NCBI GenBank assembly: GCA_025786725.1
Contig: JAHLTZ010000007.1
Coordinates: 558,001-622,000, forward strand
Direction of reading: 5' to 3'
Length of the DNA stretch: 64,000 bases
Origin: Syncephalis fuscata
Taxonomy: Eukaryota; Zoopagomycota; Zoopagomycetes; Zoopagales; Piptocephalidaceae
Shown here: positions 34,189-45,253 of the stretch, one piece after another
Layout: each line of letters begins with the position of its first letter
Position numbering within the stretch: the stretch's first letter is position 1
The notes under the pieces: model-generated
Seen by the model: only the letters and a program-made list of their open reading frames with translations
What the model was told of the DNA's origin: nothing
Databases searched by the model: none
Program-made: the position numbers and the translations under genes

Positions 34189-35193
34189 ATAATAGGTTAG
34201 CCGGTAAAAAAGTTGTATATCGTTTGCATACTAAATACTATGGTGCGAATAAGTCGAATAAAAGCTAAAGACCAAGTGTGTAATGTTTTCGATTTAAAGG
34301 GTGCAACTTTTCTGTTGATCTTTATCGTTTTTGGCATAAGAGTGCTTTAAATTAGTCACAAGGCCTTTGAGAATAACTATCCAGTTATTTTGTGTTATAG
34401 TAATACACGTCGGCCGATGATTAACTGGCATGGGCCATCATACTAAGTGAGCATTATATCATAATAAAAATATTAGTCAAGAATGTGATTTATATTATTT
34501 AGCATAAAATAGTAATGGAGCACTTTATAACTACTTGAATATAAGGATAAAGTATAGACATATTAACAATAGAGTTAGCAATATTTGTGGCACATGCATC
34601 GCACATTATTTTATTATATGCTACTTGCACACTATCGAGAAGAATTACTTGTCTATTACTTGATGTAATATTGTAAATTTTGATTTATTTATTATCATAC
34701 ATACTATAACTTCGGCACTGATATTCATTTATTTCCATTTATTCGTTCATAATTTTTATGCTATTTATACTTTATTTGCTACATGCTATCACTAAAAGCA
34801 GTTACAAAAGCATAGTTAAAAGTAATTTAAAATAAAACGTAAATAATGTAGTCAATACCTTGTTTTTAATTTAAAAGCTAGCTTGGTATTAAAAGCAGCA
34901 GCCAAACAAAAACAGATAATCTGAGATAAAAACACGAAAGCTTATCGCGTGATTAAAACTGTCACACAATAACATCATAGTATTAGGTTGCAATACTATC
35001 ACCAAACAACTGAATAAGAAAAGATGATTTCTCATTCAACGATAAGCGTAGAAATCTTTTTAAAATGTACGCTAAAAACATTCGCTGAAAGACAGTGTTT
35101 ATAAAGATGTAAACCACGTATGCTAATGGTAAAGTGTACTAAAGAATAATGTCACTTAGCACCAAATATCATTGCCATAGAATTCAGCCATCA
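34189..35193. other. Intergenic
   Basis: About 1 kb of very AT-rich DNA upstream of SDR copy 2. No gene is seen. Confidence 0.35.
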
Positions 35194-35868
35194 GTAACAC
35201 AATAAATATCAAAATTGACTAATTTCACATCAAAAAATGGAGTTACTGTACTTTGACTCTCACATTTTTATTTATCCATTTCACCCCTCAACACTTTTAA
35301 ATACAATTAAACATTCACTTATCACTATAACATGTATAATATTGCATCCAACATTGATTAATTCATGTGTAATTATCAATACAATAATGTAATTAAATAT
35401 GCACATTATGGTATTAGTTGAAGTTGAAATAACATTTAATAAAATAAAAGGCTTTTTACACTGAATTGTTAAATATCTTTGTTGAAATGGTCTACAAGTA
35501 TAAAAAGAATAAAATAATTGCAATCATTGAATATGATTATTATAATATACAAGTGTGGTTCAAGTAAACAGAAACAAGATACAAAAGAAATAAATCATAT
35601 AACAGTTTGATGTGCAGTATGACAAACAGGCAACAGAAGTAATGAGAAACGATATGGAATTGCAATCATATGGCTTCTATTAATATTCGATCAATCTTTT
35701 TATACATGGCCAACAACAACAATAATCAACCTCAAATGTTTCAAAGAAATCAAATAGTATGTTACATTATTTATTAAATCAATTTATTAACAATATTTTA
35801 ATAGAAAGTAATATAACTATGTTGTACATCATAACAGCATGACTCTGATTGGAACGAGTTGTGCTTTG
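35194..35868 (-). repeat. Left arm of 675-bp inverted repeat
   Basis: Reverse complement of 41101..41774 with few differences over about 675 bp. It is AT-rich and non-coding: similarity runs evenly across and beyond the short ORF it contains. Confidence 0.85.
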
Positions 35869-35904
35869 GGAACAGATGTAGGAGCAAAGTAAAACCCAAC
35901 CGTA

Positions 35905-36030
35905 GCCTTTTAAATAAATAGTGTAACATATCATTTGATTTTCTTGAAACATTTAAGACCGATCATTGTTGGTCATGTGTAGGGAGATTAATTGAATATT
36001 AATAGAAGCCATATGATTGATTTATACCAT
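35905..36030 (+). repeat. Diverged partial copy of the inverted-repeat family
   Basis: Resembles 41195..41310 in direct orientation (shared TGTAACATA, TTTGAAACATTT-like and AATATTAATAGAAGCCATATGATTG segments) but is clearly more diverged. It lies next to the left arm in the opposite orientation, so the locus is locally palindromic. Confidence 0.6.
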
Positions 36031-36199
36031 TCCGCAATCGTTGTTGTTGCGCTAATATATACATGCTATGTACCATTTCATTTTAACTTTTAACTTTTAG
36101 TACTTGTTAGTTGAGTTAAATAAACTGTATCATCATATAAAATATTGTGTGTCATTCAACATTATTATACAATCTAATTAAATTATTAATTATCATAGT

Positions 36200-37066
36200 A
36201 TGATTTGGTGGTTAAATGACTATTTTTAATAACATCCAATCTATTGAACATGATGATGAGTGGTGAGTGACATCAATCATCAAATACTCATCATTGTAGA
36301 TTTATTATTTGGTATGCATATATACATATATCCTCTATTCGCCTATATCATTTCCATTTTATTCCACGCTACCATATATTATTCTATAATATACTAGACA
36401 TGTTCTATTGTTTATGTGCTCCATTACACTTCACTCATTCCATTAATTGAGCTATACACATTATAACCTTAACATCGTTTTATATGCTTTCTTACCATAC
36501 ATTTATCAATCTATATATCATTTTATAATCGCCTAGCCTTCCTCTATTCAAAACTGTTTTTTATTTTTGTTTTAGCTTTATTGTTAATAAATGTCGACTA
36601 ATTCCGCTCATTGATCATGCATATATGCTCAATAACTTTAACATTGCCAATCTTGTTCAATATTACATATTCATTATAATGGTTATCATTTTATTATATA
36701 TTGGCTATACGCTATCTATACCCGTTGTCGGTATGATTCCAACTCTTTTATGAATAAAAATTGACATATTGCACTTAGTTTGTTTACTGAGTTGTATTGG
36801 TAGAATAAATAATATGAATATGAACGGAGTTATGTTTTATTGAAATTATTTATAAATAAACTAGATTATTCAATTGGTTATGTTTTTAGTGTTAATCAAG
36901 CAAAGTGGCGAGTATACATAGTAATAATACATATTGTAATGATATATGCATATTGGATAATAAATTTACAATAATGAGCATTTGATGACTGATGTCACCC
37001 ACCGCCCATCATCATGTTCAATAGATTAAGTGTTATTAAAAATAGTCATTTGCCACCAAATCACAA
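36200..37066. mobile_element. Foldback/MITE-like element
   Basis: Terminal inverted repeats of about 125 bp: left 36200..36324, right 36943..37066, roughly nine in ten positions matching (shared TATTTTTAATAACA and ATCTATTGAACATGATGATG). The internal 620 bp is AT-rich with no coding region. The structure fits a non-autonomous DNA transposon. No target duplication was firmly identified. Confidence 0.6.
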
Positions 37067-37111
37067 TAAATGTAATAATGTAACGATTAAATAAAACTCA
37101 CCACTTGTCCC

Positions 37112-37188
37112 CATGTTCAATAGATTGAATGTGCAGTGCAATTGCGCGAATGTTATTAAAAATAGTCATTTAACCCTCAAATTACAAT
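37112..37188 (+). repeat. Solo end of the foldback family with a 21-bp insertion
   Basis: Matches the inner right terminal repeat (CATGTTCAATAGATT, then TTATTAAAAATAGTCATTT). It is split by TGCAGTGCAATTGCGC flanked by GAATG on both sides, like a small insertion with a 5-bp target duplication. Confidence 0.55.
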
Positions 37189-38107
37189 AAAGTATTAATA
37201 AATTGTTTAATGTAAAAAATAGTTATCTTTATTTGACTAATAAATAATGTAATATATACAATTCATAAATCGAGTGGCATTGTACATAAAAAGACTATGA
37301 ACAAATTAAAATACAGATGAGGGAGTTGCTTAACTAGTAGAATAAAAGAAAAAATAAAATCAATAGCATAAAAGCAAATATAATTATAGAATATGCCATC
37401 AGTAAAACAATGAGTGTAATAAGAAGAATAGATAACAAACAATAAAGACAAATATATTCATAGAACAATGTCATCAGTAAAATAAGAAGGATAAATATTA
37501 ATGCATAAGCAAATGTCATTATCATATAACATGATATTATAATTGACAGCTAAACTTGTAAGCATTAGATTTAGTATATAAGCAACAATGTTTATTGAAT
37601 GTTAAATAAAATGTAAACATACCTATTCTAAACTACGCCTTTGTAAATAGAACCAGCTATAATGATGCAACCCACTGTATTATTTTTAGCAAATATATAA
37701 GTTGTGTTTATTTAGTATTCTTAATAAAACTGATAATCTTATTACTAATACAATGCTCTGTTACATTTAATTATATTTATGGAAATGATAATTTATTATA
37801 TTACATTAATGTTTATTGTAAATAATCATTTAAATTCAAATTCAAATTAATCTAATCATTACAATCGATTGCCTAAAATGATTTGCTGCCTTGAGGGATT
37901 AAAGTAAATAATCAGCCAAAGAACAATAGGGTGAACACCAAGACGCAATAGCCTGTATATTCTTAACTGGATATGGTGATTGCGATCATTTTTCTATTTT
38001 TGCGCCATCCATCACTTTTATTGCTGTCATTAGTACCGGTATTTCATTGATCTCATCATTTTACTGCCTTGTACTGGAATACATCATTTTACATTTTTAT
38101 ATATATT
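37189..38107. other. Intergenic
   Basis: About 920 bp of AT-rich DNA before the EST1/SMG7-like gene. No supported gene. Confidence 0.4.
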
Positions 38108-40951
38108 ATGTCAGTGCCGCAGTCAGATAGAATCTTTGCGTAAGTTGCACTGCCCAGGTACTTTTATGAATCTTAACAATGGCATTGTTTTAGAGCGATT
38201 GTGTCGGTGGATAAGGAGCTGCGTCAACAGTCAAAAGCCATATCCGATCCATTAGATAAAGAACTCGCAGAGCTTCGTTTAAAGTGAGTCAATTTATGGA
38301 GGTCGTCACTGGCAATATACCACTAACTGTTGGAAATAGACTAAGGGACAATGTGGAACAATTGCTGCTGACGGATATCAAATTGGCTCAGCGCAAAGGT
38401 ATAGAGAACATCATGTGGCGCCGTGTTTTCTACCACGTAATTGAAGAATATCGCCGTCGTGTTAAAAAGGTAAGTTTCTTGTAACTGTTAGTTTGTGGCT
38501 GGTTATCGTTCAAATATTTTTATATTTAATTAATTTTATTTATCTAGTTTCCGGAACAAGATGCCGTTCGCAAAACATCCGAGTATCGACGTGCACGACA
38601 GCAGCTCCGTTCTTTTCTTTATGGTGCTTCGAGTTATTTTAATACATTGCTTAGACGGCTGGTTGAGCGCTATGACTGTCGGACTTGATGCTAGAAGAAG
38701 GCCATCTAGCAGCCAAGAATATCCTAGGAGACAGTATTCAGCTAATGGCGGTTACAGCACCGGTAGCAGCATTGACAACAGCATCAAGATCAAACGCACA
38801 GCATTTTGTACCCGAATCTATTCGAAAGCGGGCTTATCAAACTGTCTATCGATGTTACATATATTTGGGAGATATAGGTAATTATTATTATTATTATAAA
38901 ATATTGACATTTAACACTTTAATATTAATTATACAGCACGATATTCCGAATTGCATAGTGATCGGAAACAAAAACGATGGGCTACCTCTGTGGATTTATA
39001 TAAAAAGGCTCAACGATCTTTTCCCGAGGATGGTAAATTACATACATGTTAATATTATAGTTTATTCACAATAACGATTAAATAGGCAACGCACATAATC
39101 AAATGGCTGTGCTATCCACATATATCAACGATGAATTCTCTGGCGTTTATCATTATTATTGCAGGTAAGATACAACATATACATGGCTGTTTAATTATTT
39201 ATTAATGTAAACATAATAGTATGTCGAGCAGCCAGCCATTTCCTACAGCACAAGAGAATATCAGCCTTTTGCTAGAGCACGTACGTACGTGTACCATCGT
39301 CAAGAACGCTATGCTTGATGCACCACCCATTACCGATACAACATCTACCACTGCTCCATTAGCAGATAATCAGGTCAAAGATATGTTTCGAGTATTTTTA
39401 TCATTACATGCTGCCGTCTATTTCCGTGATAGGTAATTACAGTTATTAATCATCTTATAAGGCTAAATTAATTGACACAATAATTAGTGTAAAACCATTT
39501 GAAAAGATTCAATCAAAACTTTTGAATTTATTTGAAATATGCTGCCAGACCCGCCAACTTGGCCAAGAATCATTAACGCGCATGTTAACCATTAATTTGT
39601 GCGCCCACAACCATACACGCCAACCCATAACTGGAAGTGGCAGTACTATTAATAGCAGCGATAGCAAGCGTAGTCAGAGCAAACACGGATTAAAGAATGA
39701 ACGCCAAAGAGAAACGGTTGAGCTGTTTATTCTGCAGTTTACGCTACATATGATGACTATCATGTTGCGTACCACGGCCAATCGTCTTATTGCCGCCGGC
39801 ACACCTTCAGTAACTCAAGTTGAAGCTATTTCACAGTCCAGTGAAAGTATTAATGGATTGATTTATCGTATACCGCTTAATGTTCGTCGGCTTTTGCCAG
39901 GTTTACGCATTGCTGTCAGCTGGCTACGTACCACTTTTGATCAATTACCTGTATCAGTGGTGGCCCAACGTGCTACTACACTTAAACTACTATCCGATGT
40001 ATTGAATGCCTTGGTTGCCTTGGGAGTGAACCTTGTTGGAAATACCTGACGGTGTAATTTTACTGAAGATATGACTATACGAGGCGCCGCCTATATAGCT
40101 CAAAATGGCGATACAAACCAGAACAATTACAACAATCACTATTGCCACCAACTTCATCAATTATTGACTTGGATGTTTATATTCGTATGGTGCGTTTATT
40201 GCGTGAAGGCAAACGTATGGCAGATATGGTAAGTAACAGTTGCAATAACGTATAGAACAAACAGTAACATAAATCAGGATCAAGGCATAGGCTACACCGA
40301 ATATCCTAATGCCCGTATTGTGTTTTATGGAGAACGTCCCAGAACTGGTGCACCTGAATTTGCACCAAATTCAACATGGCCTGCCGTATTTTCATCCGCA
40401 GCATCTCATCAAGAGATAAAAGATGAAAACCAAGAGAATAAACAAATAAAGAATACAGACGAAGAACTAACGAGATTATACTATTTCAAGGTCATAAATC
40501 CACGTCGGCTATCCAGCATACAATACGCCGACCGCGTATTGATGACAAGCAGCCGGACCAAGAAACAACGATTGGCCAGCACGGTTCGAATGTATCATGG
40601 GATCATTTTAATGGGCCGCGTTTGATAGACTTTCAAGCGATATTTAAACAAGAAGCACCATCGCCCACCAAGGCTATTCCTCACACGACGAATAATAGCC
40701 ATACCAGTAGTGGCAAGCGATTATCTCTACCAACAAGTGACACTTTATTTAGCTGGACACCAAACGACGATCAATTATGGTCGGCGCAACACTCGACTTC
40801 CACCATTGAAGAACATCGAGCGTGGATGGCTGGATTGCGAGGAACCGGCGCAGCAGAAGAATTAACGCCTACTTCTATGTCTAATCAACAGCCACCAACC
40901 TCCAGTAACACGACTCAGCACACATCAGATCATGTATGGCCCAATTACTAA
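38108..40951 (+). CDS. EST1: EST1/SMG7-like protein
   Basis: About 795 aa in nine exons (38108..38139, 38194..38283, 38340..38469, 38548..38877, 38937..39032, 39086..39164, 39220..39432, 39488..40228, 40278..40951). Family blocks of the 14-3-3-like/TPR domain are MWRRVFYHVIEEYRRRVKK, RCYIYLGDIARYSELH, RWATSVDLYKKAQRSFPEDG, NAHNQMAVLSTYINDEFSGV and FPTAQENISLLLEHV; later VEIPDGVILPEDM, SSIIDLDVYIRMVRLLREG and GPRLIDFQAIF. Relatives act in telomerase recruitment (Est1) or nonsense-mediated decay (SMG7). Frame corrections are needed near 38685, 40037, 40056, 40085 and 40475. The 40037 site needs one base fewer or two more; the rest need one more. The gene sits between the two arms of a 675-bp inverted repeat. 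Confidence 0.78.
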
Positions 40952-41100
40952 TAATTTTAAGTGTATAAATCTAATGTATAACTATTTAGAATCAATGCAC
41001 TAAATCATCAGTTGTGTTTGATAGTTAATCCGGGATTATTTTTTATTTTTTATCTAAATAAATAATTAAATGTGTTTTATTTATTGTCAAGCATTGTCTC

Positions 41101-41774
41101 AAAAGCACAATTCGTTCCAATCAGAGTCATGCTGTTATGATGTACAACATAGTTATATTACTTTCTATTAAAATATTGTTAATAAATTGATTTAATAAAT
41201 AATGTAACATACTATTTGATTTCTTTGAAACATTTGAGGTTGATTATTGTTGTTGTTGGCCATGTATAGAAAGATTGATCGAATATTAATAGAAGCCATA
41301 TGATTGCAATTTCATATCGTTTCTCATTACTTCTGTTGCCTGTTTGTCATACTGCACATCAAACTGTTATATGATTTATTTCTTTTGTATCTTGTTTCTG
41401 TTTACTTGAACCACACTTGTATATTATAATAATCATATTCAATGATTGCAATTATTTTATTATTTTTATACTTGTAGACCATTTCAACAAAGATATTTAA
41501 CAATTCAGTGTAAAAAGCCTTTTATTTTATTAAATGTTATTTCAACTTCAACTAATACCATAATGTGCATATTTAATTACATTATTGTATTGATAATTAC
41601 ACATGAATTAATCATGTTGGATGCAATATTATACATGTTATAGTGATAAGTGAATGTTTAATTGTATTTAAAAGTGTTGAGGGGTGAAATGGATAAATAA
41701 AAATGTGAGAGTCAAAGTACAGTAGCTCCATTTTTTGATGTGAAATTAGTCAATTTTGATATTTATTGTGTTAC
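41101..41774 (+). repeat. Right arm of 675-bp inverted repeat
   Basis: Partner of 35194..35868 in opposite orientation. It lies between the stop of the EST1/SMG7-like gene and the stop of the heptad-repeat membrane gene. No coding function is supported. Confidence 0.85.
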
Positions 41775-41799
41775 GATAGACAATGTAACACGTGTTTTA

Positions 41800-44300
41800 A
41801 ATTAAGTAAATTTAATTTAAATAGTAATTATTATTATGAATAAAAATAAAGATTTATTCATCACATATTCGCTCCACTAGTTAGAAATAGATGTTAATGT
41901 GGAAATTATGTTAATGATAAACTAAGTTATGGTCACCCTATTGTGGGTATGGCGTGGTGGATGGTGGCGGCATACTAGAAATTGGAATGTTCTCCATGAC
42001 ATTAGGTGTAACAACTGGTTCTGGCATGCCAGTAACTGGAACGCCGGCATAAGAGACAGGTGGATTAATATTAGATGCCATGGATTCATCGCCACGATGA
42101 TTGATAGCTCCTGGTGGATAAGCAACACCTGGCTGGCTGTACATAACACCAGGTTGGCTATATACAACACCTGGCTGACTATAAGCAACGCCAGGTTGGC
42201 TATAAGCAACACTAGGCTGATTATAAACGACACCAGGTTGGCTATAAGCAATGCCAGGTTGATTATAAGGGACGCCAGATTGGCTATAAGGGACACCAGG
42301 CTGATTGTACGCAATACCTGGGTGACCTGGAACGGACATTGGTTGTTGCGCATAAACAACACCAGGTGTTGCAATTGAAACGCCAGTAGTAGGATCAGGC
42401 TCTTTTTCAAAGCCAGTCAACGCGTGCAGCGGATAGAGGCCGAAGGACAAGAAAAGGAGCATGAAGGCATATATAACGTAAGATGATAAAAAAAGACACC
42501 TAGATCCGAAAAAAACATTGAAGCGGACATGCCAATGACTATAAGTAACTGTCTACGCTTAGCACTCATTTCCGGTGTTCCATTGTTAGGTGTCTTGGAT
42601 AACAGCAAGGTAGTTCTGATAGCCAAAACAATATTAGTTACCATTGTCAGGCCATAGCTAGCACGAAACAGTTGTAGAGAAGATACAACGATTCCTGTAA
42701 AAAGTAAGATCCAAGCAACAATAACTAGAAGAGTTCCAATGACAAATAGAACCATGCATCCAACGCCAATTCGGGAAGAATTGCGGCTCGTTTCGGCAGA
42801 CACTTTGACCATGGAACGGCTCCTATTAAAATGTTATTAAATAAATCATAGTTACATTTATTTTTACTTACCATTTGGTCAACAAAAAGGCAGGAATGAT
42901 TTTAAGTATTCCCGAAGAAACTGAAATTACTGGAAATCCAGAAATAAACAAATACGCATTAAATGTGCGATAACCTGCAATCATCAAAATAAAACCAATG
43001 GGACTAAAAAAAGCACCGCCAGCAATATTAAGATGGTGTTTGGTTTTTGTTTGCCTGTAACGAAATATATGAGCGGCAGCAAATCCAATAAATAAAAGCA
43101 TAATTATAATAATTCCGGCATTATTAAAAATTTTGCTTGCACTAATTGCGCCTGAGCCGGAAGAACCAAAACTGCTACCGCCTGATATTTCACTGTTACT
43201 ACCACTACCAGAGCTGCTACTACTACTGAAACCACTCCCGCTACCATGGCTATTAGTACCACCGCTAGTACCACCACTATTAGTTGAGTGGTGAATCGCC
43301 ATGTTGATTGTTTTTAATATAAACTTGTCAAAAAATAACGGCAGATATCAACAAATGTGACAATAAAGCATTATGTTAAAAGTAGAAAATAAAAATGTTG
43401 AGGGTGATACTATTGCACAGAGTAATTATGAGATAACTGGACAAAGTGCTTGTGTTAAATACAAAGCCTAATAGGATGCGTATTGATAGCTATAATAACA
43501 AGAGATTAAACGAATAGAGAAATTCAATAATTGTCAAAAGTGGCATGGGACATATACGCATGGTTTTATAGCACGACATGCAATTAACTTGGAACCTGAA
43601 GGGAGCAGCGTTGGAATAGACTGATGCAAGCCTTGCCTTTGTAAATCTGTCGAGCTAATACTAGCTTGAACTATCCACGTTCACATTTCCATGCGACATG
43701 CACTTTCATGCATGAATGCACCATGTGATAATTCCCGTTTTGTAAATGCCCCATCATTGTTTGCGTACTGTCATATTGCTATCAAAGGGGGAAACTGAGC
43801 AATTCGACAAAGCAGATTAAACAAGTTTATTAATAAATGTTAATGGGTCAACTTTTATAACTAGCGCGACATATTAATTGCGTGGTACGCGGGTACCACG
43901 TGGCCCGAATATGCCGTCGCGCGTACTACCAACGCAGTATTTACATTAAACAGGTAGTCACTTATACATTCCTTAATACTTTTTAGAATGCCCCAAGGAC
44001 TCTTTATTCATGCATATGCATACCAAAAATTTTGAAGAAATGATTGATCTGGGCCTCATGAGCAGAATGTTTAATATGATTGTTTGTACAATAGCACTAG
44101 CCTTTGAGATATATGATTTAATGATGAAACCATTAACTTTTATTTATAGTTGCCTGATTAAAGACAAAGAACAATTTTGTTATTTAATAAACGTGTTTTA
44201 ATACTGATTGCTAGCGTTCGGCGGTATAACAGCCAGTTTGTAGGTCGGATACTGGTTATTATGATTCGCTATAATGATGATAATTTGTATGATGGCAAAT
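41800..44300. repeat. Tandem segmental duplication, unit 1
   Basis: Aligns with about 45140..47480: the membrane-protein gene, its 3' flank, and about 1 kb of upstream non-coding DNA. An insert of about 190 bp (about 43790..43985) is absent from unit 2. It contains a GC-rich patch with the palindromic core GTGGTAC-GCG-GGTACCAC. Confidence 0.7.
41938..43302 (-). CDS. Multi-pass membrane protein with heptad-repeat tail, copy 1
   Basis: About 438 aa, exons 42872..43302 and 41938..42822 (intron 42823..42871, phase 2). A Ser/Gly-rich N-terminus of about 55 aa is followed by about seven hydrophobic segments split by short polar loops (QTKTKHHL, TPNNGTPEMSAKRRQ). A cytosolic-type tail then carries about ten tandem heptads of consensus GVxYSQP, closing with INHRGDESMASN and a Pro-rich end PPPSTTPYPQ. 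One base is missing in an A7 run (42488..42494 on the plus strand): adding it restores the last membrane segment in agreement with copy 2. The family is not recognised. The tail recalls the Pro/Tyr repeats of rhodopsin and annexin tails in composition only. Function unknown. Confidence 0.75.
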
Positions 44301-45253
44301 AACGGAAAAAAATATTGATTATCATCACAGTTAGATTATAATAAACTAATTAGCTTGTATTTCATTAAGTATAAATAAAACAAAACTGTATTGTATTTAT
44401 TGATATTAAACAATATACTGTTACATATTAAACATAACTAATAAAACTCAAAATTTAATATTATTTCATCATTGATGCAACATTTTTTTCAACTATTCAC
44501 GTGCGATGTTAACATATTTGTCTAATTATACGGCGTATTTCTAGCTACATTACTATAAGACTGTAATTATAATATTGGAATAGTAACAATAAGATTATTT
44601 AAAAATAAACTACTTTGCTTCTAATAGCTATAGTCGCTGCAGATATTCTATTTTTATGTATGATATTTTGCCTGAGTATGCGTATAACATATAGCTGGCT
44701 ATTGGCAATGTAAACTGTAGTTGTATTGCATGATGGGGTAATAGTTGTGATAATACGCCAATAAATGTGTAGAAATAGCAGTTTTATACCGTTTATAATT
44801 TATATATTTAAATACAGCAAAATGATTGCCAATAGCCAGCTATATGTTATACGCATACTCATGCAAAATATCATACAGTTTTCTTCATTATATGTGAAGC
44901 TATACGTAATCTTAGTAATGTTTTGTTAATTAAACTTTATTACATAAATATACTAGAATTACTCTTTTAATACTAATGTGCACTGGCATAGCATTGGCAC
45001 TACACTTTTACGTTTAAATTTGTAGACTAACACCTTATCGGCATTTTATGATATTATACATAAAAATTAACTATTATTTCATTATATAATTTATTAGTCA
45101 TATGATTATTATAATATGACTAATCTCAGTACATTAGCAATAATTATTATTATGAATAAATCTTTATTTTTATTCATTACATATCTGCTTCGTTATTTAG
45201 AAATGGAAGGAAGTGTGGAAATTATGCTAATGATAAGCTAAGTTATGGTTACC
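43303..45253. other. Intergenic between duplicated membrane genes
   Basis: About 1.95 kb. The first about 1 kb resembles the DNA upstream of copy 2. The later part holds a strong inverted repeat at 44657..44877. No gene is supported. Confidence 0.5.
44657..44877. repeat. 53-bp inverted repeat with 115-bp loop
   Basis: Left arm 44657..44709 and right arm 44825..44877 are reverse complements with one mismatch (core GAGTATGCGTATAACATATA). This is strong for AT-rich DNA. It could be a short transposon, a hairpin RNA source or a recombination scar. Confidence 0.8.

Noticed and set aside
35281-41643. A short protein apparently conserved in both arms of the inverted repeat (35281..35523 minus, 41446..41643 plus)
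   Set aside because: The frame starts at TTG, is driven by AT-rich codons, and the nucleotide similarity is equally high outside the frame. It reflects DNA duplication, not coding constraint.
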